NCBI RefSeq assembly: GCF_002798305.1 | Contig: NZ_PCGR01000001.1 | Location: 837,925 to 901,924, forward strand | DNA from: Chryseomicrobium excrementi | Lineage (GTDB): Bacteria > Bacillota > Bacilli > Bacillales_A > Planococcaceae | DNA: 64,000 nt | Direction of reading: 5' to 3' | Part shown: positions 39,972 to 47,962 of the stretch, in pieces | Position numbering within the stretch: position 1 is the stretch's first letter | Layout: every line of letters starts with the position of its first letter | The notes under the pieces: model-generated | The model's database searches: none | The model's input: only the letters and a program-made list of their open reading frames with translations | What the model was told of the DNA's origin: nothing | Made by a program: the position numbers and the translations under genes

Positions 39972-41711
39972 TCACGCAAGTTGAGCAGTTCCTGCTTGAA
40001 GACGATACATTTTTTCATATTGCCCTCCAAGAGCAATCAACTCGTCGTGGTTTCCGTTTTCAACAATCTCCCCTTTATCCAAAACGAGGATACGATCTGC
40101 ATTTTTAATAGTAGATAGTCGGTGGGCAATGATAAACGTTGTCCGGCCTTTTTTCAGTACGTCCATTGCGTGCTGGATCAACTCTTCTGTCTCTGTATCA
40201 ATGTTAGATGTGGCTTCATCTAGAATTAAGATTGCCGGATCAAACGCTAAAGCACGTGCGAACGAAATCAACTGGCGCTGTCCTGAAGAAAGCGTACTTC
40301 CTTTTTCAACCACCGGTGTATCGAGCCCTTTTTCAAGATTCTTAAGCACACGGTCTCCTCCAACAGCCTCGATAGCTCGCTCTACTTGCTCTCGACTGAT
40401 TCGAGGGTCGTTCAAACTGATGTTCGTTGCAATAGTTCCAGTGAACAAATACGGATCTTGTAGCACAATCCCCATATGCTCACGAACCGCTTGTCTGGAT
40501 AACGTGGTCATGTCTACTCCATCTATTGAAATCGTTCCTTTAGTCGGATCGTAGAAGCGGAACAGCAAATTCATGATAGAACTCTTACCGGATCCTGTAT
40601 GGCCAACAAGAGCTATCGTTTCCCCTTTATTTGCAGAGAAATTTAAGTTCTTTAGGACGTACTCATCTTCTTTGTATGCAAACCACACATCTTTCACTGT
40701 GACATTGCCTTGATAGCGGGGAATCCGGTCATCTGAAACGATTTCTCCTTTTTCATCTAACAATTCAAAGACGCGAGAACCCGCTACTAATGAACGTTCG
40801 AGTTGAGAGAACTGATTGACGATTCCTGTAAGCGGATTGAAGAGTCGCGTGATGTAATCGACGAATGCATACAGGGTACCTGCTGTGACGGCAGCTTCGG
40901 TACCTATAGAAGCTGCCCCGAAGTATAAAATAAATCCTAAAAACATCATGTTTCGTAATACAAACACTAAGTTGAAAGACGTAGCTGAATCCAGCTTTAA
41001 CAATTTACTTTGATAGTTGAAGTGGCTGGTATTCATTTCGGCAAATTCCTGTGCCATCTGCTTTTCTCTTCGGAACGCTTGAATGATTGACATTCCTTGA
41101 ATCGATTCGTTGATCATCGCATTCATATCTGCAAGTTTTGTTCGTACGATTTGATTGTATTTTGAAGCGTACTTACGGTAGCTGATCATCCAGATGTAAA
41201 CAAGAGGAATGATTACAAGAGCCATAGCCGCTAAGCGTACATCCAGAATAAATAAGGCAATATAGACACCTGTAATGGAAATGATACTTGTCGCAAACTG
41301 AGATAGTACTTGCACATACAGGTTGCGAATCGCTTCCGTGTCATTAGTCACGCGGGCAACAATCTTTCCTGCTGGGAGATTATCAAAGTAATGAACCGGG
41401 ACACGTTGGATGTGCTGGAACACGTCATTCCTCAAGTGCTGAACAACGCGGTTGGCACCTACTTGCAACTGAATATACATGAAGTAGCGGAAAATCGCCG
41501 CTACAATCTGCAAGCCAAAGAAAACCGCAAGTAGCTGGGCAATGACGACAAAGTCAATCTGCTCTGCTGTAATTTGTGTATCAATGATATATTTGGCGAT
41601 GAATGGACCAATCAAGTCCACTATGACCGCAATAGTGAGTAGACCAAGTCCACTCAAAATTGTTTTTTTGTATTTCAATGCATAGAGATACAGTCGCTTT
41701 GAGGTTGTCAT
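39972..41711 (-). CDS. bmrD: ABC multidrug exporter subunit, BmrD/YheH type (catalytically canonical half)
   Basis: 579 aa: six TM helices in residues 15-310, then an ATPase domain with Walker A GHTGSGKSSIMNLLF near 369-383, signature LSSGQRQLISFARAL, Walker B ILILDEATSNIDTETE with a normal catalytic Glu, and H-loop IIAHRLS. With the partner upstream it forms a heterodimeric exporter; B. subtilis BmrCD exports drugs and is induced by ribosome-targeting antibiotics. It is shorter than B. subtilis BmrD (about 670 aa), which has an N-terminal extension. It starts 2 bases after the bmrC stop. Preceded by GGAGGTG. Confidence 0.88.
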   Translation of the reverse strand: MTTSKRLYLYALKYKKTILSGLGLLTIAVIVDLIGPFIAKYIIDTQITAEQIDFVVIAQLLAVFFGLQIVAAIFRYFMYIQLQVGANRVVQHLRNDVFQHIQRVPVHYFDNLPAGKIVARVTNDTEAIRNLYVQVLSQFATSIISITGVYIALFILDVRLAAMALVIIPLVYIWMISYRKYASKYNQIVRTKLADMNAMINESIQGMSIIQAFRREKQMAQEFAEMNTSHFNYQSKLLKLDSATSFNLVFVLRNMMFLGFILYFGAASIGTEAAVTAGTLYAFVDYITRLFNPLTGIVNQFSQLERSLVAGSRVFELLDEKGEIVSDDRIPRYQGNVTVKDVWFAYKEDEYVLKNLNFSANKGETIALVGHTGSGKSSIMNLLFRFYDPTKGTISIDGVDMTTLSRQAVREHMGIVLQDPYLFTGTIATNISLNDPRISREQVERAIEAVGGDRVLKNLEKGLDTPVVEKGSTLSSGQRQLISFARALAFDPAILILDEATSNIDTETEELIQHAMDVLKKGRTTFIIAHRLSTIKNADRILVLDKGEIVENGNHDELIALGGQYEKMYRLQAGTAQLA

Positions 41712-41713
41712 CT

Positions 41714-43450
41714 CTACACCTCCTCTAACTGCTGACGGTCAAACTGTTCTCGGTACCAACCACCTTTAGCAAGAAGCTCTTGGTGCGTTCCGTGTTCAAC
41801 AACGTGTCCATCATCAAGAACAATGATTTGGTCGGCATGTTGAATCGCTGATAAACGGTGGGTTGTGATTACCGTAGTTTTCCCCGTTCGATTTTGTTGA
41901 ATATTTTCAATGATTTTTGATTCTGTTTTGGCATCTACTGCTGATAATGAGTCATCCAAGATCAAAATATCTGGATTTTTAATCAGTGCTCGAGCAATCG
42001 ATACACGCTGTTTCTGGCCGCCAGATAAGGACACGCCTTTCTCTCCGACCAGTGTTTCAAGACCTAACGGAAGATTCCCTAAATCTTTTTCGAAGTACGC
42101 TAGGCGGATCGCTTCTTCAAGTTCCTGTTCCGTGGCATCTTCTTTACCAAATAAAATGTTTTCACGAATTGTGCGAGAGAACAACACATGATCTTGAGGG
42201 ACATAACCGATTTTTTGAAGGACGTCTTCTCTAGATTGGTCCGCAATAGCCACGCCACCAATCTCAACAGCACCTTTACCCATCGGGTATTCTTTCAAAA
42301 GCTGCTTCACGAAAGTGGTCTTCCCTGCTCCTGTCTTCCCAACAATTCCAAGAGTCTCTCCAGCATCGACGCGAAGTTGCACGTCTTTCAAGTTGACGAC
42401 TTGAGAAGTCGGATACGTGAATTCCACATTTCTGAATCCAACCGTAGGCTCTGGATTTCCTGTAGCTGGTCGCATCGGTTCTACTACGTCTTCTGGAGTC
42501 GATAAAGTCTCTTGCACACGGTCAAGCGAGGCATTCCCGCGCTGCATGACATTGATCAATTCCCCGATAGCAAACATCGGCCAAATCGCGAGGCCTAAAT
42601 AGACATTAAACGTAACCAAGTTTCCTACTGTCATTTCACCTGTAGATACTAAGTGCGCTCCGTAGCCAAGTGCGATTACATAACTGATTCCCGTTCCTAC
42701 TTTAGTGATTGGTCCGAACAAAGCGTCAATCCGTTCAACGACCATATTTTTCTCATAGACCATCTCACTCATATCCGCAAAGTTCTTTTCGTCTTGTCTC
42801 TCCTGTACATAAGCACGAATCACGCGCACCCCTGCAATCGATTCTAGGACTTGGTCATTCAACTCACCAAATGCATCTTGAGCCTCCATATATTTTTCAT
42901 GAATGATTTTCCCTAAATACTGCATGATCAAAGCTAAGATAGGGATTGGTAGTAACGCGAAGAAAGTCAGTTTCCAAGATATTAAGAATCCCATTGCTAA
43001 GATGATCGCTGCCATATAAAGAGTCGAATCAATTAAAGTCATGATTCCAAAACCGGCTGTAGTAGCAACGGCATTTAAATCATTTGTAGCACGTGCCATT
43101 AAATCTCCTGTACGATTTTTCTCATAAAACCCAGGAGTCATCGATAAAAACTTATTCATGAGTCGCGTCCGCAAAATCCGTTCAATCTTCACAGATCCTC
43201 CGAATAACTGATACTGCCAAATAAAGTTGATGACGTAACCACCTAAAATAATGGCTGCGAACAAGCCCACATATGTCCGAAGTGAACCTTCCGTCAAAGT
43301 ACCCGCTGTAATGGCATCAATCGCTTCTCCGATGATCCAAGGTGGGATGACTTCAATAACACTTCCAACGATCAGTAACGTGATAGCCACCGTATACCGA
43401 ATCCAATGTTCTTTAAAAAACCAATTTAATTTACCTAACACACTAAACAT
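41714..43450 (-). CDS. bmrC: ABC multidrug exporter subunit, BmrC/YheI type (degenerate half)
   Basis: 578 aa: six TM helices then an ATPase domain with Walker A GKTGAGKTTFVKQLL near residues 365-379 and signature LSGGQKQRVSIARAL, but the Walker B ends ILILDDSLSAVDAKTE, with Asp instead of the catalytic Glu. The pairing of a degenerate subunit with a canonical one is the mark of heterodimeric exporters such as BmrCD. GAAAGGAATG precedes the ATG. Upstream lie a leader-peptide ORF, an attenuator terminator and a second short ORF, as for B. subtilis bmrB-bmrCD. Confidence 0.9.
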   Translation of the reverse strand: MFSVLGKLNWFFKEHWIRYTVAITLLIVGSVIEVIPPWIIGEAIDAITAGTLTEGSLRTYVGLFAAIILGGYVINFIWQYQLFGGSVKIERILRTRLMNKFLSMTPGFYEKNRTGDLMARATNDLNAVATTAGFGIMTLIDSTLYMAAIILAMGFLISWKLTFFALLPIPILALIMQYLGKIIHEKYMEAQDAFGELNDQVLESIAGVRVIRAYVQERQDEKNFADMSEMVYEKNMVVERIDALFGPITKVGTGISYVIALGYGAHLVSTGEMTVGNLVTFNVYLGLAIWPMFAIGELINVMQRGNASLDRVQETLSTPEDVVEPMRPATGNPEPTVGFRNVEFTYPTSQVVNLKDVQLRVDAGETLGIVGKTGAGKTTFVKQLLKEYPMGKGAVEIGGVAIADQSREDVLQKIGYVPQDHVLFSRTIRENILFGKEDATEQELEEAIRLAYFEKDLGNLPLGLETLVGEKGVSLSGGQKQRVSIARALIKNPDILILDDSLSAVDAKTESKIIENIQQNRTGKTTVITTHRLSAIQHADQIIVLDDGHVVEHGTHQELLAKGGWYREQFDRQQLEEV

Positions 43451-43468
43451 ATTTACTCATTCCTTTCA

Positions 43469-43528
43469 CTAGCCACTCTCAAGAGACTCCGGTTTAGATA
43501 CTTTTGAAATTCTGAACAATCCTTTCAT
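43469..43528 (-). CDS. Second short ORF between attenuator and bmrC (19 aa)
   Basis: ATG at 43528 with GAAGGAGTGG 5-6 bases upstream, encoding MKGLFRISKVSKPESLESG. It ends 18 bases before bmrC. It is downstream of the attenuator, so it is translated only in the read-through transcript. It may couple translation to bmrC or be a second leader. No family recognised. Confidence 0.5.
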   Translation of the reverse strand: MKGLFRISKVSKPESLESG

Positions 43529-43576
43529 CAATCCCACTCCTTCGATTTTTTCTAAATAATGGAAGTTGATAAGCAC

Positions 43577-43610
43577 AAAAAAGCACATGCCCATAGAAAT
43601 GGACATGTGC
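43577..43610 (-). terminator. Attenuator terminator of bmrCD
   Basis: On the minus strand GCACATGTCCAT, loop TTCT, ATGGGCATGTGC (43583-43610) followed by TTTTTTG. It lies between the leader-peptide ORF and the exporter genes. Its 3' arm (GGCATGT, complement of 43585-43591) can instead pair with ACATGCC in the last codons of the leader ORF (complement of 43637-43643), a 7-bp competing helix. Confidence 0.85.
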
Positions 43611-43630
43611 ATAGAAACCACTATTTGTGG

Positions 43631-43705
43631 TTAAATGGCATGTATCATAACTAGTAGGTAGGCATTCATATGTGATTGTTGATTCTTAATAACTACGTTT
43701 TTCAT
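43631..43705 (-). CDS. Leader peptide of the bmrCD attenuator (BmrB-like role), 24 aa
   Basis: ATG at 43705 with a near-perfect GGAGGTAGG 6-7 bases upstream. The peptide starts MKNVVIKNQQSHMNAYLLVM and ends IHAI, with a hydrophobic C-terminal half. The stop is 20 bases before the attenuator stem. By analogy with B. subtilis bmrB, a drug-slowed ribosome on this ORF would change RNA folding and allow read-through into bmrCD. The peptide is half the length of BmrB (54 aa as I recall) and not obviously alike in sequence. Regulation is inference from layout and the competing helix. Confidence 0.7.
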   Translation of the reverse strand: MKNVVIKNQQSHMNAYLLVMIHAI

Positions 43706-43743
43706 GAGTCCTACCTCCATTCCTGATTATTTAGTACCTCTTT

Positions 43744-43773
43744 ACACTAGCACAGTCAATTTTAGACTGTCAA
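43744..43773 (-). promoter_or_regulatory. bmr leader promoter with an embedded inverted repeat
   Basis: On the minus strand TTGACA (43768-43773), 18 bases, TAGTGT (43744-43749); an alternative TTGACT..17..TACTAA overlaps it. Within it ACAGTC at 43752-43757 and GACTGT at 43765-43770 form a perfect inverted repeat with 7 bases between, a likely operator for an unknown repressor. Confidence 0.5.
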
Positions 43774-43790
43774 TACTATTTTTAATTAAA

Positions 43791-44945
43791 TTAAACACCA
43801 TAAACTAGTAAACCAAGTAATGCACTGATTGCCACTACTTTTAGTGGAGAAAACTTAAACGCTGTGAGCAGTGTGAATGTAATCAATACAATAATAAAAT
43901 CATATGAAGATTTCACCGCACTCGTGAATACCGGATCATATAAAGCAGCGAGTAAGATTCCAACAACAGCTGCATTGACACCTTTTAGTGCTGCTTGAAT
44001 TCCCTTCTTAGTCCGGATAAATGACCAAAATGGAAGCGTCCCAATGACTAATAAGAAAGAAGGTAAAAACATGGCAAACACAGCGAGTAGTGCTCCTGGA
44101 ACTCCAGCTGTTACTTGCCCTAGAAATGCTGACAGCGTAAATAGTGGACCTGGCACAGCTTGAGCTAGTCCATAGCCTGCAAGGAACAAGTCACTCGACA
44201 TCTCGACCTCACGTTCAAGCATAGGAAGTACGACGTGCCCGCCTCCAAATACAATAGAGCCGACACGGTAATACGTATCTAAAATACCAACATACACATT
44301 TTCAGTTAACGTTCGTACGAACGGCAGAGCCACAAGAAGACCAGCAAACAGTATCCATGCAACGATTCCTGCTCGTTTCCCGAAACTTAAAGACAATTCG
44401 ACTGCATCTGGAGCTTGTTCTCTTCGGAATAAAAAGTAACCTACAACCCCTGCAACAACGATGACGCCGATTTGTCCCCAAGCTGTAGGGATAAGCAATA
44501 CCCCTATAGCGGCTGCAATGGCTATTCCAATTCGAATCGCATCAGGTGCCAAATTCTTCTGCATGCCTAGTAGTGCGTGCGCTACTATAGCCACTGCTAC
44601 AATTTTTAACCCTTGAATGATCCCGCTGTCAGTGACATTAAAGCCGACTACAAAATACGCTGCGAGCATTAAAAAAAGAACAGAGGGTAATGTAAATCCT
44701 GCCCATGAAATGATACCTCCAAGAATTCCCCCTCGGATCATCCCGATTGCAATTCCTACTTGCGAAGATGCCGGACCCGGTAAGAACTGACATAATGCCA
44801 CGATGTCCGCATATAATTTATCATCTAACCATTTTCTTTTTTCCACATATTCATCTCGGAAATACCCGAGGTGAGCCGTTGGACCACCAAACGACGTGAG
44901 TCCTAGCTTCGTGGATGCTTTTGCAATTTCCCGTAAGTTTCCCAT
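43791..44945 (-). CDS. chrA: Chromate transporter ChrA (CHR family, long chain)
   Basis: 384 aa with two homologous halves of about 190 residues, each with the CHR motif: LTSFGGPTAHLGYFRDEYV near residue 13 and VGSIVFGGGHVVLPMLEREV near 222, plus CQFLPGPASSQVGIAIG and AQAVPGPLFTLSAFLG. Around ten TM helices. CHR proteins export chromate in exchange for sulfate or protons; in many soil bacteria the true substrate is uncertain. GGGAGGCAC lies directly before the ATG at 44945; the frame is open slightly further but starts there from TTG. No terminator is visible before the bmr promoter. Confidence 0.9.
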   Translation of the reverse strand: MGNLREIAKASTKLGLTSFGGPTAHLGYFRDEYVEKRKWLDDKLYADIVALCQFLPGPASSQVGIAIGMIRGGILGGIISWAGFTLPSVLFLMLAAYFVVGFNVTDSGIIQGLKIVAVAIVAHALLGMQKNLAPDAIRIGIAIAAAIGVLLIPTAWGQIGVIVVAGVVGYFLFRREQAPDAVELSLSFGKRAGIVAWILFAGLLVALPFVRTLTENVYVGILDTYYRVGSIVFGGGHVVLPMLEREVEMSSDLFLAGYGLAQAVPGPLFTLSAFLGQVTAGVPGALLAVFAMFLPSFLLVIGTLPFWSFIRTKKGIQAALKGVNAAVVGILLAALYDPVFTSAVKSSYDFIIVLITFTLLTAFKFSPLKVVAISALLGLLVYGV

Positions 44946-45061
44946 AGTGCCTCCCAAAAAATAAGATTCTGCTTATATAGTAACAAAATTCACTTTTACA
45001 TAGATAGTATTTAAGTTAACTTTACAAAGTTGTAACTTTAGAAACCAGATTCGACCATTTA

Positions 45062-45090
45062 TTGACTTTGAATCCTGGAGTCTGTAGAAT
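45062..45090 (+). promoter_or_regulatory. Promoter of the cation-efflux gene
   Basis: TTGACT at 45062-45067, 17 bases, TAGAAT at 45085-45090. The predicted transcript has a leader of about 90 bases that contains a terminator-like hairpin before the TTG start codon. Confidence 0.6.
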
Positions 45091-45124
45091 AAAGGACGAG
45101 ATTCTTAACCCATTCATGTGCTCG

Positions 45125-45151
45125 AAAACGACTTCTTCGGAAGTCGTTTTT
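45125..45151 (+). terminator. Terminator-like hairpin in the leader of the cation-efflux gene
   Basis: AAACGACTTC, loop TTCG, GAAGTCGTTTTTG. A UUCG-capped 10-bp stem followed by T's, between the promoter and start codon, so it may act as an attenuator. The leader is too short for the known manganese or NiCo riboswitch classes as I know them. Confidence 0.6.
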
Positions 45152-45184
45152 GTCGTTTACAGGGAGTTGCAAGGAGGAAACAAT

Positions 45185-46072
45185 TTGGAACTGTATACAA
45201 ATTTGCGCAAAGGGGAAAAAGGCGCCTGGCTTAGTATTGGTGTCTATATCCTTTTGAGTTCCGTCAAGTACAGCGTAGGCTTGATTGGAGATTCAGAAGC
45301 GCTTCGAGCGGATGGATTGAACAACTTTACAGATATTATTGCGAGTGTAGCTGTGCTCATAGGCTTGCGTATTTCTCAGAAGCCACCAGATGATCAACAT
45401 GCTTATGGCCATCTTCGTGCAGAGACAATCGCATCACTGACCGCTGCTTTTATTATGGCATTTATCGGGTTACAGGTCGTATTACAGTCGCTTCGTGGAT
45501 TTGCGAATCCAGTTCATGAGAGTCCTTCCCTGCTCACATTGTGGGTAGGGCTTGCGAGTGCCGTCGTGATGTATGGAGTTTATAGATACAATGTGAAGCT
45601 TGCGGATAAAATTGACTCTTCTGCACTTCGTGCTGCTGCTATGGACAATCGGTCGGATGCTCTCGTATCACTTGGAGCTTCCATTGGTATTATCGGAGCC
45701 ATTGTAGGCTTTCCTATTTTGGATACGATAACAGCATTTATCGTCGGCATCATCATTCTCTATACGGCTTATAGCATCTTCTATGAAGCCGCTTTTGCGT
45801 TGTCGGATGGATTCAGCAGTGACGACTCAGAGGCACTTTCCGTCTTAGTGTCACATACTCCCGGAGTATTTCAAGTGCTTGATTTGAAAGGACGAATGCA
45901 CGGCAACCAAGCTTTGATTGATGTCACGGTTACCGTAGATCCTTATTTGAATGTCATCGAAAGCCACTGGATAACAGAAGAAATCGAACGTAAAGTTCGA
46001 AAAGCAAAGCCTCATGCCATCGTCTTGGTCCATATCGAACCGGAGTATGATTTAGTTGAGGATGACGATTAG
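45185..46072 (+). CDS. Cation diffusion facilitator family transporter
   Basis: 295 aa, starting at TTG 45185 because AAGGAGG lies 7 bases upstream; the frame is open 41 codons further but that segment contains a promoter and hairpin. Six TM helices in residues 12-210, metal sites DGLNNFTDIIASV near 48 (DxxxD type) and AAMDNRSDALVSLG near 152-165, and a cytoplasmic C-terminal domain with GVFQVLDLKGRMHGNQALIDVTV. Exports divalent metals (Zn, Mn, Fe or Co) against protons; closest in look to the MamB/YdfM/FieF groups. The substrate cannot be fixed. The stop codon TAG is part of a TAGATGTG repeat end. Confidence 0.85.
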   Translation: MELYTNLRKGEKGAWLSIGVYILLSSVKYSVGLIGDSEALRADGLNNFTDIIASVAVLIGLRISQKPPDDQHAYGHLRAETIASLTAAFIMAFIGLQVVLQSLRGFANPVHESPSLLTLWVGLASAVVMYGVYRYNVKLADKIDSSALRAAAMDNRSDALVSLGASIGIIGAIVGFPILDTITAFIVGIIILYTAYSIFYEAAFALSDGFSSDDSEALSVLVSHTPGVFQVLDLKGRMHGNQALIDVTVTVDPYLNVIESHWITEEIERKVRKAKPHAIVLVHIEPEYDLVEDDD

Positions 46073-46096
46073 ATGTGTAAGGCGTTCGCAATTTGA
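46070..46096. repeat. Solo end of the interspersed repeat
   Basis: TAGATGTGTAAGGCGTTCGC matches the end of copies A and C (TAGATGTGGAAGGCGTTCGC) with one mismatch, without the rest of the unit. The TAG is the stop codon of the cation-efflux gene. Confidence 0.65.
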
Positions 46097-46111
46097 ATCT
46101 GAGAAGAACAA

Positions 46112-46145
46112 AGAAAAAGCGCTGTCCTCGGACGGCGCTTTTATC
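46112..46145. terminator. Bidirectional terminator before yhcZ
   Basis: AAAGCGC(T)GTCC and GGAC(G)GCGCTTTT arms with A-rich left and T-rich right flanks. Its right arm overlaps the yhcZ stop region. Confidence 0.8.
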
Positions 46146-46785
46146 CTTTTCCACTTGGCTCTGTCAGACCGTGCTTCACAGCGTAAAGTGCCGCTTGCGT
46201 CCGGTCTTGCACATCGAGCTTCGAGAAAATGTTAGATATGTGCGTTTTCACAGTTTTCTCCGTTACGAACAATGTAGAGGCTATATCTTTGTTACTCTTC
46301 CCTTTCGTCAGCTCAGCCAACACATCTTGCTCACGAGCTGTTAATGGATTTGTCAGATGCGGCTTGTCTTCTTGACTGTCCTTATCGAGTTCCGTCTGGG
46401 CTACTGGACTGAGTGGCTTCTCACCTTTCATCAATTGCCGGATGACACTGGCTAGCTCATCAGGTTCGATATCCTTCAACTGATACCCACTAGCACCTGC
46501 TTCAATCGCTGGAACCACATGATCACGATCTGAAAAACTGGTAAGCATTAAAATATGAGTGTGAGGCAGTACCCTCTTGATTTCCCGGGTTGCTTGAATC
46601 CCATCTTTAGTTGGCATGACAAGATCCATCAATACCACATCTGGTTTGACAGCCCTTGCAATGGCAATCGCTTCTTCTCCGTCTTTTGCTTCCCCTACTA
46701 CCTCAAAATCTTTCTGTGTCTTTAGAAAAAATAATAAACCCCTTCGAACGACGTGATGATCGTCCGCAATCACGATGCGAATCAT
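46141..46785 (-). CDS. yhcZ: NarL/LuxR-family response regulator YhcZ
   Basis: 214 aa, the same length as B. subtilis YhcZ. Receiver domain with ADDH near residues 7-10, phospho-acceptor VVLMDLVMPTKDG near 54, K in YQLKDIEPD near 104; LuxR HTH LTAREQDVLAELTKGKSNKDIASTLFVTEKTVKTHISNIF near 147-186. AAGGAGGGG precedes the ATG at 46785. It follows its kinase by 11 bases. The yhcX-yhcY-yhcZ order is that of B. subtilis. Confidence 0.92.
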   Translation of the reverse strand: MIRIVIADDHHVVRRGLLFFLKTQKDFEVVGEAKDGEEAIAIARAVKPDVVLMDLVMPTKDGIQATREIKRVLPHTHILMLTSFSDRDHVVPAIEAGASGYQLKDIEPDELASVIRQLMKGEKPLSPVAQTELDKDSQEDKPHLTNPLTAREQDVLAELTKGKSNKDIASTLFVTEKTVKTHISNIFSKLDVQDRTQAALYAVKHGLTEPSGKG

Positions 46786-46796
46786 AGGACCCCTCC

Positions 46797-47915
46797 TTAA
46801 TATGGAATTCGGACAAAGACTTCTGTCCCTTTTGCAGGAGAACTGATCCATTCAATCGTTCCCTCGACAGCTTTGACTCGCTCTTGCATACTTTGCATCC
46901 CTACAGATGCTAAGCTCTCGGGAATCTTTCCTGCCACAAACCCTCGTCCTGTATCTTTTAAGATAAATAAAATATCCGTAGATGTGATCGTCAAAAACAA
47001 CTCGGCATCGAGTGTCTCTGCATGTTTACGAATGTTATTTAGACCTTCCTGAGCGATACGGAACAGTGTCTCTTCGATGCGAGACGGCAGTTGGATGACT
47101 CCGCTCACCTGTGTCTTGAGCGAGATCCCTAACATCTCGGCGTATCCTTTAATGCCTTCTAGTAAGCCCGTTTCCAGACCTTTTGGTCGGAGCTGCCAAA
47201 TCAATGCACGCATTTCCGTAAGCGCTTCTTGTGTCAGTTGATGGATATCCGAAAACGCCTGTTTCAAATCATGGTCTTCTGTCATTTCCATTGCCCCGCG
47301 AGACGTCAACGTTACGGAAAACAAGAGTTGGTTCACAGAATCATGAAGGTCTCGTGCCAACCGGTTGCGTTCTTGAACAAGTGCGATTTCTTGCTCTTGT
47401 TTCGTCAAGTAGATGCGTTTAATGGCAGAGCCTATTTGAAAGGCAATGGATTCAAGTAAAGCCAGTTCACTCTGATCATATTCTACTGTGTGCGGCGTCG
47501 CCACGTTCAAAAGTCCGAACTTTTCTTTTCCAGATTGCAGGGGGACCGTCGCGTGGTGGGTGATTCCTGCAGATGGCAAGGTGCTCTGCTTCCCAGCCTG
47601 TTCAATTCGCTGACATTCGATGATGTTCGACGCCTTTTGAAGTTCACCATTATGATAGCGTGAGACACACCAACAGCCACCCCGCTTCATCGAGCGGCAC
47701 TCATTCTCCATTAAGGCAGGTGGCAGGTTTTCTGCCGCAATGAGCTGGTGCTTGCCCTTAGCGTCAATAAAGAAAATCCAGCCCGATGCAAAAATGCTAC
47801 GTGTCAGTAGTTTTTTCAGTGCACCTTGGAGCATCGTCTCCATCTCGGTCTCTTCATTTAGGAATTCGGCAATTTCTTTTAGTAACGTCATGTGGTCATC
47901 TAAAGCTGGACTCAT
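46797..47915 (-). CDS. yhcY: GAF-domain histidine kinase YhcY
   Basis: 372 aa, soluble. N-terminal GAF domain (about residues 10-165) containing clustered cysteines (ENECRSMKRGGCWCVSRYH near 67-85, and IIECQRI), which could bind a redox or metal cofactor; then HisKA_3 with RNRLARDLHDSVNQLLFSV near 184-202 and an ATPase domain ending GVGMQSMQERVKAVEG-like. Related GAF kinases sense oxygen or redox through a haem or Fe-S cluster; here that is only suggested by the cysteines. GGACGGAGGAGAC stands before the ATG at 47915. Partner regulator YhcZ is immediately downstream. Confidence 0.88.
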   Translation of the reverse strand: MSPALDDHMTLLKEIAEFLNEETEMETMLQGALKKLLTRSIFASGWIFFIDAKGKHQLIAAENLPPALMENECRSMKRGGCWCVSRYHNGELQKASNIIECQRIEQAGKQSTLPSAGITHHATVPLQSGKEKFGLLNVATPHTVEYDQSELALLESIAFQIGSAIKRIYLTKQEQEIALVQERNRLARDLHDSVNQLLFSVTLTSRGAMEMTEDHDLKQAFSDIHQLTQEALTEMRALIWQLRPKGLETGLLEGIKGYAEMLGISLKTQVSGVIQLPSRIEETLFRIAQEGLNNIRKHAETLDAELFLTITSTDILFILKDTGRGFVAGKIPESLASVGMQSMQERVKAVEGTIEWISSPAKGTEVFVRIPY

Positions 47916-47933
47916 TTGTCTCCTCCGTCCTTT

Positions 47934-47960
47934 TAAAAAAAGACTGGTCAATGACCAGCC
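47934..47960 (-). terminator. Intrinsic terminator of yhcX
   Basis: GGCTGGTCA and TGACCAGTC arms on the minus strand followed by seven T. It falls between yhcX and yhcY, so the kinase-regulator pair is transcribed separately or only partly by read-through. Confidence 0.85.
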
Positions 47961-47962
47961 TC

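Noticed and set aside
45062..45184. N-terminal 41-residue extension of the cation-efflux protein
   Set aside because: It would translate a promoter and a hairpin; a TTG with a good RBS gives the normal family N-terminus.
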